Shown here: piece after piece, positions 25,538-38,281 of the stretch
How positions within the stretch are numbered: the stretch's first letter is position 1
Layout: every line of letters begins with the position of its first letter
Assembly (NCBI GenBank): GCA_000499405.2
Contig: HG738139.1
Span: 11,990,398 to 12,054,397 of the forward strand
Direction: 5' to 3'
Length of the DNA: 64,000 nt
From: Onchocerca volvulus
Taxonomy: Eukaryota; Nematoda; Chromadorea; Rhabditida; Onchocercidae
Position numbers and translations under genes: made by a program
The notes under the pieces: generated by a model
The model's input: the letters and a program-made list of their open reading frames with translations, nothing else
Told to the model about the DNA's origin: nothing
Database searches by the model: none

Positions 25538-26286
25538 ATTACTTTTGATATTAATTTTTCTTTAATATATATTGGTTATATTAATTTCTATTGTATTGTT
25601 TGTTTTGAATGATAAATTTTTTCTTTAATTTATTGTGTTTTTTGCACATCAGTTCTGAAACTTTCGTTGACCTTTTGATCATTTTGAAATTGGGAGTTTC
25701 ATGTAATTCATTAAATTAATTATCCATACAAACTCTTTCACATCTGAAAAATTAAAATCATTCGAATCAGTAGGATGTAACTATGTGTTTGAAAAAGCTT
25801 TCGCAATTAGGCGTCTCGAAAAGACTTACATTGCTAGTTATCAAATTATTCTTTAATGATTTTTACTTTTACTATTTTTTTTTTTGCACTTTTTGGAACT
25901 TGCATTTTTTGATCTTCGATGGAATTATGAGGAAATATCCGTTAAAATTGGTCCAAAAATAAATCTCACATTACGCTGTCGCTGTTGTATCTGCATAATC
26001 AAATGATTATGCAAATTTTTGAGTGAATTATGTACACTAACATTCCAATCAAAATTGGCCATAATTAGTTTTTTATGCAAATTACATGAGGTAAAGTAAT
26101 TCTCGAAGGTGTTATATTAACTGTTAAGCTATTTAATCATTGTATATTTCATAGGAAGCTATTTCCAGGTGGTTCTGAAGATTCTGTCTCTCTTTTTATC
26201 TATGTTTACTTTCGAATTTATCAATTTTTTAGTTTAATTTCATATTGAAATTTTAATGGTTCTAAATAAATTTAACCTTTGCAGAA

Positions 26287-28239
26287 ATGGCTGAAGATAC
26301 ATTCTTGGGTTGCAATCTTAAGGTAACTTTCCTTATACTGATACATGAATTCGGAATCGAATAAACGAATTAAAACCTTTTATAGCCTAATTTCAGAAAT
26401 ATAATTCAAAATCATGTATTTTAATATTCAAAGATATGCGAAGATTTTTCAGTTGAATAATATGTCACATTTAGGTGACACAAAAAATTTTATAAATATA
26501 GCCAATATTGTCATTTTAAATTCTAAAACATTCACCTATCAATGATTGTAGTTTGAACAAGATTTCTAATCATTTGATCCATAATCTGATTTTTTTTTTC
26601 GATTGTAATACTTATCAATAGCAATCTGATCACTTGATCGATAAGCAAGTGTAAGAATTATTTATCACTATAATTCGCTATAATTTGAGCAATTTGATCA
26701 CTTGATCGATAAGCATTTGTAGTAATTACTATTCAATCACTATAATTTGAACAATCTAATCACTTGATTGATAAGCATCTAAAATGTTCAAATTTTTCCA
26801 TAACTATATCGTATATTTCTATTCGCATGGTGATAAAATATTCAAATCATATTTTGTTAAAGAAAAAAAAAAAACGAAAAATAAAAATAAAATTGAATAA
26901 TTACAAAGATATGGATGTATATTGTGCTATCTATTACAATATTAGCTGCAAGTTTGGAAATATATCGTACCGTAAAAAACTATAACGTATCGGATGAAAT
27001 TATTGATAAAATATTATATATCAGTATACCAGCAGTATTGCTTGGCTCAGCAATTCTTGGCTTTATTGCAACATGTTTGGACAAGAAATTTCTTTTTTGT
27101 CCATTTCTAACCGTTGTTGTTAGTTTTTTCTTTATTTTATTTTTCTCATTTTTTATTTTTTATTTTTTCATTAATTCTTATTTTATTACTTTTTTCTCTT
27201 TTACTTTTATAATTGAAAAAAAAAGTGAATTTGAATTTTCTCGAATTAATTTCTTCTCTTAGATGTCCATTTTTTAATCGATAACTAAATGATTGAGTAA
27301 TTTTAACGAGGCAAATAAGATTTTTAATAGTAGAACAATTTACCGAAATTATTAGCTTAAATAGTATTACATTAAATTATTTCCGTTTAAATGATATTTT
27401 TAATTTAGCCATTTTAAAAAATGTCGCTTTCATCGACTATCTCAAATTTCGTTTCGAGAATTGAGAGAATGAGAAGAAATAATAAGGAGTGAGAGCAAAA
27501 AATATATGATACAAACAAATTTGCTTCAATTATCTATTCAGAATAATTTTTTCCCAATTTAATTCTGATCAAAATTAATTGTTCCGATATCAGGGAAATA
27601 GCAAAAATCGATTTCAGATGCCTATTGATTTTATTCCTAAGAAAATTTAATTTTTTTATGAAATATATAATGAATAATTTTTCAGACAATTTTAATACCA
27701 TTGTTTATTGCATCTATTGTACTCTTCTATATACGCTGTATGACTAAACCAGATTGTAAAGATAAGTTTATTAATGACGTACGTACGTGTATACGTATCC
27801 ATTAAGCAAGATGATATATTATTTAAATGAATCAAGAAAAATGAGAAAAGAAAATGCAGAAGGAAAGTTTTTCAATGAGCGTAAGACCAAAAAACTAATT
27901 TTAAAAAAAATGAAATTATCGATCATAAACGTATGAGAGATTTCAATAAAATATTCTCGAGTACACATTTCGCAATCAATCCATCTGACTTTTGATTTAA
28001 ATTTGAAAGAATAAAAAATTTGAAAATTGAATGAATTATTATTTTCGAATATATTTTACATATATTTATAAGGCATGATCATCTTAATATATTTTAACGT
28101 GCATACACGTGAAAATTATACTTTTTTTTCAGGTGACACAACGAAGATTGTTATTACGACACTTATTTTTGTTTGTTCCATAACGATTTCCTTATGTACA
28201 TTGTCCATTGTTTGTCGTTACTATCAATTGTCGAAATAA
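26287..28239 (+). CDS. Unrecognised small four-transmembrane protein
   Basis: Four exons in phase: 26287-26322 (MAEDTFLGCNLK), 26909-27118, 27686-27782, 28133-28239 (TAA), 149 residues. Four hydrophobic segments are visible: about residues 14-30 (WMYIVLSITILAASL), 47-65 (ILYISIPAVLLGSAILGFIA), 77-98 (FLTVVTILIPLFIASIVLFY) and 116-138 (TKIVITTLIFVCSITISL). The short loops are charged (CLDKK, MTKPDCKDKF), and the tail is RYYQLSK. The start ATG lies two bases after TTTGCAG, a good (trans-)splice acceptor. The acceptor of exon 2 (TTACAAAG) is weak. The third exon could end at either of two GT sites; the one after 27782 keeps frame. The layout resembles MARVEL-like or tetraspan proteins of nematodes, but I recognise no family signature. 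Last of the five same-strand genes, 750 bp after psmd-10. Confidence 0.65.
26621..26785 (+). repeat. Three tandem units of about 65 bp in intron 1 of the four-TM gene
   Basis: Units begin near 26621, 26689 and 26751. Each has CAAT(C/T)T(G/A)ATCACTTGAT(C/T)GATAAGCA, and ATCACTATAATT recurs between them. Confidence 0.7.
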
Positions 28240-28607
28240 ATTCAGATACTGAAGTTATTATAAAAACTTAATCGTACCTTTTTACATTTGACAATAATAA
28301 TAATCCCATTACATCTTATAAATCAACAATCGGAAAACTGGAAAATCAAGTTCCATCGGTTAGTTTCAGAATTAGAATACTTCGATTGATGTCAAATGTG
28401 ATTATATAGAGATTATGTTTGTCGTTATTTGACATATAATAAATTTAGTAATTTAACATTTTTGTTATCATAGAAATGCTTTTTAATTATATTAATTCTA
28501 TTTTCAATTCTATGTTTCTTGCATAGATGATTTTCCATCGCATTTGACATATCAAAAAAAGTGAAGAATCAGCTCCATCATTCAAAATGATTCGAATATC
28601 TTGATCA

Positions 28608-29370
28608 TAGGAAAAAAAAAAAAGAAACTACAGAAGAAATAAAATACAATCAAAATTTATATATTTATGTGCTAAGATTTCTATAAGATTCACAGATATA
28701 ATTAATTGTTAAAAACTCGACCACATTCAGATTCAGAATCCGATCACATTCAGAATCCGAATATAGAACGTCGGTTGTATTCAGAATCCTGCTATGTCAA
28801 GTGGCATAATAAATTCAGGTACTTAATACTATGCCATCATAGAAAACATTATTCATTTGTATTTATTGGGTTTTCAATTTTATGCTTCTTACATTGATAA
28901 GATTTCATCACATTTTCCATATCAGTGCTCTAATTCTGAAGAATCAATCTATCGATCGCTTTCAGAATCAGAATTTACTTTGATCATAGAGAAACCACGG
29001 AACAGATAAAATACAGCAGAAAATATACGTTGTATTTATGAGCTGAATATTTCTGTAAGATTCGCGGGAAGGATTAATTCCTAAAAATTGAGGAAACAAT
29101 TCCATCTGTCGTATTCAGAATCCGAATATTTCGATCATAAGAAAACCACAGAATGAATAAAATACAATTAAAATGCAAAATATGTATTGGTGCACTAGAA
29201 ATTTCTGCAAAATAAAGTTGATTCTTAAAAACTGATGAATAATTCATTAGTCGTATTTAGAATCAAAATTACTTCGATTATAGAAAAACTACGTAATGAG
29301 TAAAATTTTCAATCATAAAATAAGCTTTGTAAAAAACTTGTGAATAAGTTTGATTCTTAGAATGATACCA
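28608..29370 (+). repeat. Diverged interspersed repeat, about four copies
   Basis: Copies at about 28608, 28985, 29137 and 29281 share CATAGAAAA(A/C)CAC..AATGAATAAAATACAAT, then TATTTATG.GCT..A.ATTTCT(G/A)TAAGATT, then TTCTTAAAAACT. ATTCAGAATC(C/A)GAAT motifs lie between copies. Copy spacing is irregular (roughly 145-375 bp). Confidence 0.6.
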
Positions 29371-29904
29371 ATTTCATCCCAGAGCAATCGATAGTTTCCG
29401 GTGGAGATCGAGATCCTCTTGGATCTCCTGATCATTAGACTGCAAAAGTGCATAATTTGCATTATTATCCAGGCATAAATTTCATTGTTTACAAGGAAGC
29501 TGTTATGAAAATAAATTGGTTCATATTAGTCAGAGCTTATCTTGCTTGATTCAGACAAAATTATCACTTGAAATTAACACTTAAATTTCACTTCTTTTTC
29601 AAATGGTTAAAATTACAAAATTTTTCAATATGAAAAAATAGTTTTGCCATTAAAGAAATCGACAAAGGAATAAAAAAAGCCATCTAAAGCTTATTTTTAT
29701 ATACTCCATCATTTGACAATATCGTCAAATGACAAGTTAATTGCATTTTAATGTCAAATTTCTTTTTTTTCATCCAAAAATTTAACTTTCGGGTAATAAT
29801 AATTACGATCAGGTATTTAATGTAAACATAATTAATTTAATTGTTACTTAAATTTAAGTATTTACGGGTGATTTACTTACCTGATTTGATAAGGGATAAA
29901 AAAT

Positions 29905-30325
29905 AGTTCCCGATGATATGTATATCATCATCAAAACTAAATACTTTGAAGGAAATTTTTTCTGAATTTTCGATCAATGTTAGGAATTTGAAGACTTTAA
30001 AATTTAATCAATTAAATTCAAATTGAGTTGAAATTTAAATTTAAATGAACTAAATTTTGAATTTAGGACATTTTGATAGAAGATTCAAATTAATTCACGA
30101 TGATTAGTATCATTATCAAGACAAAGTACTTCAAAGGAAATTAGTTCTGGATTTTCAACTTAAGAATAACACTAAAAATTATGAAAAATATTGCATAGAA
30201 TTTCAGCAATAAACTCGAGATTTGAATTTAAATAAACTGAATTTTGAATTTAGTTCATTTCATCAAATGATTCAAATTAAATCTTGATGATAAGTACCAC
30301 CATTAAGAGAAGTCAGCCTGTATTA
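29905..30325 (+). repeat. Diverged tandem repeat, period about 200 bp
   Basis: Successive units near 29912, 30096 and 30275 share CGATGATNNGTATCATTATCAAGAC, TACTT(T/C)(G/A)AAGGAAATT, and further on TTTAAAT(G/A)AACT(A/G)AATTTTGAATTTAG. The first unit includes the near-perfect palindrome GATGATATGTATATCATC. Confidence 0.55.
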
Positions 30326-33300
30326 AAATCGCATCAAGATTTTTAAAAATTTTTCTTAATTTTAAATAATACAAATTTCATATTTTATTCGTATTTTATA
30401 TAACATCCTGAATTTTCCATTTCGATACTTTTTTTTTTTCGATGAAAGAAAATATTTATATGTTGTTGCTGTTGTTGTTCAGTTTGATTCAAATTAATCA
30501 AAGTAGTTGAAATTGCTGTAAAGTTTAGCTAAGAAAGGAAAAATTAAGTTCAAAATAACAAATGTTCAAATATATGCAAGCATTCTTGCATCATCAAATA
30601 ATTTATCATTGCACTGCCCTACAACATTTTTTTTTTCTAGCAAGCCTAGCTAGTCCTTTATCAATTCTTCACCAGGCTTTATTTGCTGCTTCTGATGATA
30701 GCGAGAAAAAAAAAAGAAAAGAAATGTTGGCTAAAAAAACATGCGATAGTGATGCTATTTTCTAAGCTTTCGAATTCCATCGTTGCAAACAACCGATTCT
30801 ATCTTCGATCTTCTCTTCTTATACGGCCATAAATTTTTGGCTTCATTATGAAATGTTTTCAGAATCGAAATTCTCAAGAACAAACTATACTATAATTTGT
30901 TTGCCTGAATTTTATAAATTTTTTACTTTGACATTTTATATCATCAATTGCTTTCTTTTCATGTCCCATTCTCTCGATAAGCAAAAACAAAAACAAAAAA
31001 ATACAATATACTGAAATGTTAAATAAATCATAATATCACGAATATTCAACGCATCGTTTGTCGTAAAAAGCAGTTAATCGAAATATTAATTAGAAGAATT
31101 TGATTCCATGCTGATAATATCTGATAATATCAGCGCTTCTTTTTTCATTGATTCTTATTTTTTGAAGCACAGCTCAAGTTTATATTACAAAATCATTTAT
31201 GTACGAAGTTCTTTTTGCATTCTTATATTTTTGAAAATAAATTCGAATTTCAAAATGAGTGAAAAAAAAGAAGAAACTAAATAATAGATGCTAGAATGAA
31301 TGAATTTGAATATTTGCATTTAAATTTCCGAAATCAAAATGAATTATCGTATCAGAATTCTTTTTTCTTGTCTTCTCAAAAATTATTTTTGAGAAGTTTC
31401 AATTTTTATTCGTAATTTCCTCATTTATCATATTAAAATAGGAATATTCAAATTTAATATCGAAAAATCTTTACGAGTAAAAATTTGTTAAAAAGTGACT
31501 GAATAATTATTATGTTATTGAGTACATTCTGCATCAAATTTTTGAGATATTTTTTCCTAATTTCGAACTATTTTATTTCGAATTACTTTCATCTACGCTT
31601 AAAATCTTCTTGGAAACTTATTATAAAATGAGTTCATTTAGGTGTCAACTTCATCATAACTTGTCGTAAACAAAATAAAATACCTTTTTTCTTTTTTTTT
31701 ATCATAGCAACAATCACAATTATTATAATCATTACTTGCACTTTGATATCAAGAGACGTGTAAACATGTAAATTTAATTATACGTATAATATAGTATTAT
31801 CTTGGATTGTAAGCAAAATAATCTTTTACTTAAAATTTATTTTATTAATTATTCGCCAAAAAAAAAAAATGAATAGAAATTTTGCTCAATCTATTACTTT
31901 ATCTTTAGAGAATTTGAGCAAACTGATATTTTAATTATTTCTATTTCATCAGAAAATAGAGCTTTTGAATCGAATTTAAAAATCAAATTTATTCGAAACA
32001 TTTGAAGTCACATCATTAATTGCTTAGTAAATGCGTAATGATGACATAAACATTTCTTAAATAAATATATTAAAAATTGAAATAACTAAGTGAAAAATTT
32101 GAGCAATCTTTAATTGACATCTGCGATTATCTGAAAAGTTTCGCTCTTTTTTTTTTTTTTTAAATTAAATTTCCACAAATCGCGCAGATGGTAAAAAAAC
32201 GCATACTGCAAATGTAGTGTAGCGAATTGTGCTTAAATCTAATTGCTGTACAAATCGAAGGATTTTTTAAATCTATCTTCTTCTTCTTTGATAGAAATAA
32301 GAATAAAGGATTTGAAATTTGAAAAAAAGAATGAAAATTTTCAAATATAAATATATTGCAAGAATTGATTTCAAAATTTTCAATTTCAAATTTCTTTTTT
32401 TTTGATAAATAAATGAGATTATATAGAACAGCACAATTTTTCTGTTAAAATTAATCTCACTATTTCCCTTTCACTGTCTCTGTTATAGTATTGGTATATT
32501 GTAACTTAGTACAGATATATTGTAACCTAACGAAATTTAGATTTCTAATCATTTGACCTTTTACCTTCTGTTATGGCTTTTCTTCTTTCATTCATTTTTT
32601 TTTTTTTTAACATGACCAAATGATCTGTATCGTTTTTGATTTTACTAATGAATTTCAATTAATTCGACAAAATCCACAAATTTTTTTAAATCAAAGTTTC
32701 AGAATATCAGCAGACAGATGATGAGAAACTATTGAAATAATGATGAGAAACTTATCATATCATGTACTTTTTAATAATAAGACTTAAGATAAGCGTATGT
32801 GATGATTAGTGATAAGAGACAGGCACTGTGGCAAGTAAGATAATTAAGAAATAATTGAGATATAGCTAAAAATGATTTGAATGTATGATTTGAATGTAAG
32901 TCTGAGCATTGAAAAGTTTATTTCATCATAAGGGGCGTTAATTGCAGTCGGATGTTGTCACCAAACGGTGACGATGACGATGACAGCTGTCCTCATCATA
33001 TCAATTGTTGTTCATATGAATGCTATTTTCTAATTTTTGCAAAAACTCAAAATTTAACCGAAAATTCATTCATCATAGAGTGAGAATTTATTGTTTAGGA
33101 TTCTAAAATGCTTTCAAGAAGTTTGAATGAAGAAAAATAATTTCGAATTTTATGTTGGATTTTAAAATTATTAAAGAAGAAATGTTTGGAATAGAAAAAT
33201 AAATATTAATAAAACTTGATCCATTCTCTTACACCATCCTATTTATTATATTTTCAGTACTTTTTTTGTCAAATTTTTCTTGCTATATAAATAATCTAAT

Positions 33301-33394
33301 AACTTGATAAACAACTCAATTAATAACTTAATTAATAACTAATTCGCTGTTGAATTTGCATGTATGTAAATATAATATGAAATTTATTATCGAT

Positions 33395-33870
33395 TTTTAG
33401 CCAGAAATGATTCTGCAATTATTTTTATTTTTTTTCTAGCCAGAAATGGTTTTGTAATTATTTCGGTGATCAATTTTTTTAATCGATTCTATAACTATTT
33501 ATTAACGAGTCTGGAACTATTCAAGTAAATTTATTACTGTAACCATTCAAGTGAATTTCTTATTGATTTTATAACTGTTCAGGTGAATTAATTACCAATT
33601 TCATAATCTGTTCAGCTAAATCAATTAAATTACCCTTTCTACTTCAGGCTGGATTTAATATCGCTTTTTAACTGATTATATTAACCTCTCTTAAAAGTTT
33701 TCAGGCAAAATTTATTACGTTACCATTAAGGTGAATTTAGCAATTCCAAAATTGTTTAGGTGGATTTATAAATAAATTCCATAACATTTTAGGTGAATTT
33801 ATTATTATCGATTCTATAATTATTTCAGGTGAATTAGTTATTGATTACGTAATTATTCAAATTTGCTTCA
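33395..33870 (+). repeat. Degenerate array built on TAATTATTCAGGTGAATTTATTA
   Basis: About ten imperfect copies of a TAA(T/C)(T/C)ATTCAGGTGAATT(T/A) motif recur at 35-60 bp intervals, often followed by GATTCTATAA. It starts with a shorter pair of (T/C)TAGCCAGAAATG(A/G)TT(C/T)TG(C/T)AATTATTT copies at about 33400 and 33439. Confidence 0.5.
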
Positions 33871-36007
33871 TTCCAACTTTTTTTTTGACGAATATTTTAT
33901 ACGATTGCATAAATCATATCACTAATTAACTATCTATGTAATTAGTTTAGGTTGAATTAGCTTTAGGTTGAATAGCAAGAAATCCAGCATGATATATACT
34001 ATGGTCGACCAATTCCTCTTTCAGACTTAATGAATGAATTTGCAAATGGAGAAAACTAATTTTCTCATATCTATTCACTGAACCTAAGAGCAACATTTGT
34101 AGGTAAATTATTGATTTTGTCGTATTATTGTTTGAAAATTAGTAATCAATAAAATTCCTCCTCTTATTTTCAACCTTCGAATCGATCAATTTTATTTTTT
34201 AAATTTTTTAAATAAATCCTAAATTTTTAGATTTGAATACACTTTATATCTGAATTTTTTTTTTTTTATTTTGACTTCTAACCTTGGATCGAACGATTCT
34301 GATTTTTAAATTTTTGAAATAAATTTAAGTTTTCAAAAGATTTGAATATATTCTACATTTGCTATTCTACATATGCAATTTTTTCAACTTTCAATTTTTT
34401 GATTAATCGATTTTGTTTCTAAGTTTTTGAAATAAGTTTTCAATCTCTAAAATGTCTTGACACATTTTTTTCTTTTTTTGCATTTATTTGTCAAAAATTC
34501 CGGAAATTTTGAATTTTATCAAAATTATATGAGAAGTTTCGGAAATTTTGAATGTTTTCTTTTTTAGTATCGAATTTGTTTGCCAATGTTAACCGGAAGT
34601 GGATAAAATTCTTGGTATTATCATTCAGAAGGATAAAAGTGAAGGACATTCGTAACTTCTATTGTCGCAGAACTCTTTCTGTGACCTCTGTGGTCAATTG
34701 ACACTCCTATTTTCAAAGGTCAATTATTTGACCTGCCATTTGCTTATAATCCTTCTAATGTTTCTATTTCTATTATGGCTTTAATTATGACACTTCTTGT
34801 GACATTCTTCTATTTACAAGGTATTTTAATTTCCATAAATTTTTTCAATTTTTTCTTTTTTGGGAAAAATATGATCCTATAAAATAAAATATTTTAAATA
34901 AATAAGCATGATAATTGCGTCTATCGTATTTTGATTTCTGATCTGATCACCAAAAGTGCTATGATAAAGTTTGATTCTAATTTCTACTGTTTTTTTCAAT
35001 TTTTTTCTCATAAGAGCAAAAAAAAAAAAAAAATTCCAATAAAATGAAACATTCCAATTATATTAGCGTAACATTGCATCTATTTCATTTTTGACCTCCA
35101 ATTTGATCCCTAAAAAATACTACGATATAATTTAATTCAAAAATCAAATGAAAGAGTTATTGATCCAAGATATGCCTCTTGCATGAATTCGTTTAATTAG
35201 TTCGATCTTTTGCATTTTTAGAATATTCAACAAATATGGTTAAGTTTAAGAACAGCCAAAGATATTTTAATTGCCCTTAAATTAGCTACAGTAGCCTAAG
35301 ATTTAAGAACTATTCGAACTAAAAAAAAAAATTGCAACAAAAGAAATATTTATGCTTAAAAAGAAAAGCAATTAAATTAAGAACTTATTTGGAATTCAGG
35401 CTCGTTCTTTCTTTTATTATAAGAATTAAAAGCATAAAAATTCATATCTTGGCCATTAAGTGAAATAAGTTAATACAATTACGAGCTTGAATTCTAAATA
35501 AATCCTCAAGAAGTCCAACAATAAATTTGATTCCAAAACGAGAATGCCAATGAATCGTTTTTATTTTTTCCTATCATAAAAAAACAAAATAATGAAAAGA
35601 ATTGAATGAAAGAACTAATTTTCAATTTTTGGAAAAATTTTTTCAAAGAAAATGCCAAATTTTTTTTTTTGAGCACATTTTATCATTCCTTCTGATGAAA
35701 TTTTCTAAATTTAAAAATTTGAAATCCCCTAAATTGAAGAATTTAAAGATAAAAAAACTTGGTATAACGAATCCTCGATGTCGAATCTTTTGTTTCAAAT
35801 TGAAAGCTGAAGAATCTTTTTTAGCATTGAAGATTGTTTGTATCAATTTTTTGAAGTACTTCCCGTTCACACATTAAAACTTAAACTATCTTCCCGAATA
35901 ATAAAAAAAAAAAAAAGAAAAAAATCAATAGCTGTAAAATTTAAAATTTATCCGTTTTATATTCGATTTGAAGAATTTTTATCCGACTTGAAGCATAGAA
36001 AATTTAT

Positions 36008-36175
36008 GTATTGAAATCGAGAAATTAGTTAATCGAACAATACTATTGTCTTGAAACATTAATTTCAATTTAGCAATGACTTGATTTTCATATCGTATAT
36101 GTGCAAAAAAGAATTGAAAAAAATTGCTATAGTAGCATAGTATTGTTCGTTTGACTAATTTTTTCATTTCAATAC
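36008..36175. repeat. Inverted repeat, 39-bp arms around 90 bp
   Basis: Left arm 36008-36046 (starts GTATTGAAAT, ends CGAACAATACTAT) is complementary to 36137-36175 with about five mismatches. This fits a small foldback/MITE-like element or a transcribed long hairpin. No clear target-site duplication was seen. Confidence 0.65.
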
Positions 36176-38224
36176 TCTATTGATATTCCTAAATTCTAAA
36201 TAATTTTAAATAGGAAAAATTTTGATTTTCACAAATAGTTATTTACATTAAAAAGAAAAAAAAATTTAATTTCCTTTTTAGGCTTTTTCAGGAATGTATT
36301 TCTACAAGAAATAAATTTGTTTTCTAGTTCTAAGTGGATGTTTGTGTATATATGTGAATCCTCATAAAATTGAGGATGATGGACAGATTATTTTATTCTT
36401 TTTTATTCGAAAATTCTATTCAATTGAATCCTAAAACATTTTAAACTTAAATTTAACGAACTGAATTTTAAGTTGAAATAATTAGCAATAGATTTTGTCA
36501 TTGATTTCTTGTGAACTGAACAAATATAAAACGAAAGAAGGACAAAGCCGCCTGCTCAAGTTGCATTTTTTTCTTTACCGATGCAACCTATCCTTTTTCT
36601 TTGAGATTTAAAAGTGAATAAATTCCAATGATTTGTTTATTTTTACTTTATCATTTTTTGGCCGTGAAATGCCAGAAAATCATTATTAGCCAGCTAGGCC
36701 TATTAGTATTAAATATGTATTAGTTTGTATAGTTGATGGAACTTTTCTCAAGAAGAATTTAGCATATATAAGCATATCGGAAGCTTAGAAATGAAAGTAA
36801 TTTGAAATTTGGGTAAATAATTGGTTATTCCTAATACTTATATAAGCTGCAAAATGAAATTAAATGATTCATTTCCTTTGCAATCGCCACTTAAATTATA
36901 TTGGCACTATCCTGAGCCTAAGCACTCTTTTAGCCAAGTTGTCGACTTTTTGGAATCTAATTCGAGAATGAAAAGCATCGACTGGAACACAAGGCGTCAA
37001 GTTATTTTGCCCAAAATTTAATCCACTTTAATAAATTAAATTCGATAAATTTATTTTGAAAGAGAAGAGAACTTTTCGTTTCCTCTAGTCAAAAAATAAA
37101 AAAAAAATAAAATAAAAAAATTTTTCGAAATTTTCAAAAAAGAACGATAAGAAACAAATAGTAAATAATTATTTATATATTGAAAAGTTAAAAAATTCGA
37201 TTTCCTATTAAAGCTATTGATCTGTTGGCAAGAATCTCACGAATCATAGATGAAATACTTTAGGATGTATTAGCAAAACTAATCTGTCTTCATCAATTGC
37301 ACTATTATTAGCAATCAGGCTCATTAATAACCTAGAAGTGTTAATCAGAGTAGATATTAATAACTGAGCTCTCATAATCTCTTGCGAAATCATCAGCTAA
37401 TATTCATTTAGAGAAAAGTATAAGAAACTAATAATATTGTAATTATGATATTTCTAGACGATTAAGTTTAATTGTCAGCAATCAGTAGTAATTAAAGTTA
37501 TTAATTATTAAATTTTAAAATCGATATCCATTTCAAATGCTAATGCATTTTTGCATAGATTAAGAGTAATATTATAAAAATTTAGTATTACTGAGTATTT
37601 CAGAAGATGAAATATATTCTGCACATAAATATACACTTATATATAGATATAGCAATAATAAATATAATATATACATATTGCTTTTTGCTAAACCATCTGA
37701 CTACTTTGTGGACTCACATTAATGTCAATCGTTGATTAATTAGGATCAATTAAGGATTAATTCTTGAAACTTGTCCATCTATCCATCAAAATTTCGAAGA
37801 GAAAACGAATGATTGAATACAGTTAATGCAATATGCAAACAAAACTTGAATCAAATGATCTTGAGCTATTTTATAAAACAAACAAATTCCTTCCAGTAAC
37901 TCTGCTTTTTGTAATTAATTATATTTTACCTTCGCTTTTTATACTTAATTACATTTAAGAAGTGGAAAACATATGAGTTTGAAAATCGAAAATTCCCAGA
38001 AATGAATTTCAATCTTTCATCATATATAATTAAATTATCGAATACAATCTTTCAAATTTCATGAATTTCTTTCAGAATTCTAGAAAGGCTTAAAATTTCA
38101 AAATGAATAATCAAACTGGTATATGATATTATAACTGACTTAATTTGAATAATACAAAATCAAATCACTTAAATCACTCTTAAAATAATTTGATTTAAGA
38201 TATCTTTGCACCTGAAAAAATATC

Positions 38225-38281
38225 TTGCATGAAATGAGTAACATACATCCATTTTGGATTTATGTCACTCATTTCATGCAA
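38225..38281. repeat. Strong hairpin, 15-bp perfect stem extended to 21 bp
   Basis: TTGCATGAAATGAGT at 38225-38239 is perfectly complementary to 38267-38281. Five of the next six base pairs toward the loop also pair (ACATA with TATGT, one mismatch), and CATCC/GGAT can pair inside the 15-base loop. It is an arm-loop-arm of pre-miRNA size in intergenic DNA. Confidence 0.6.
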
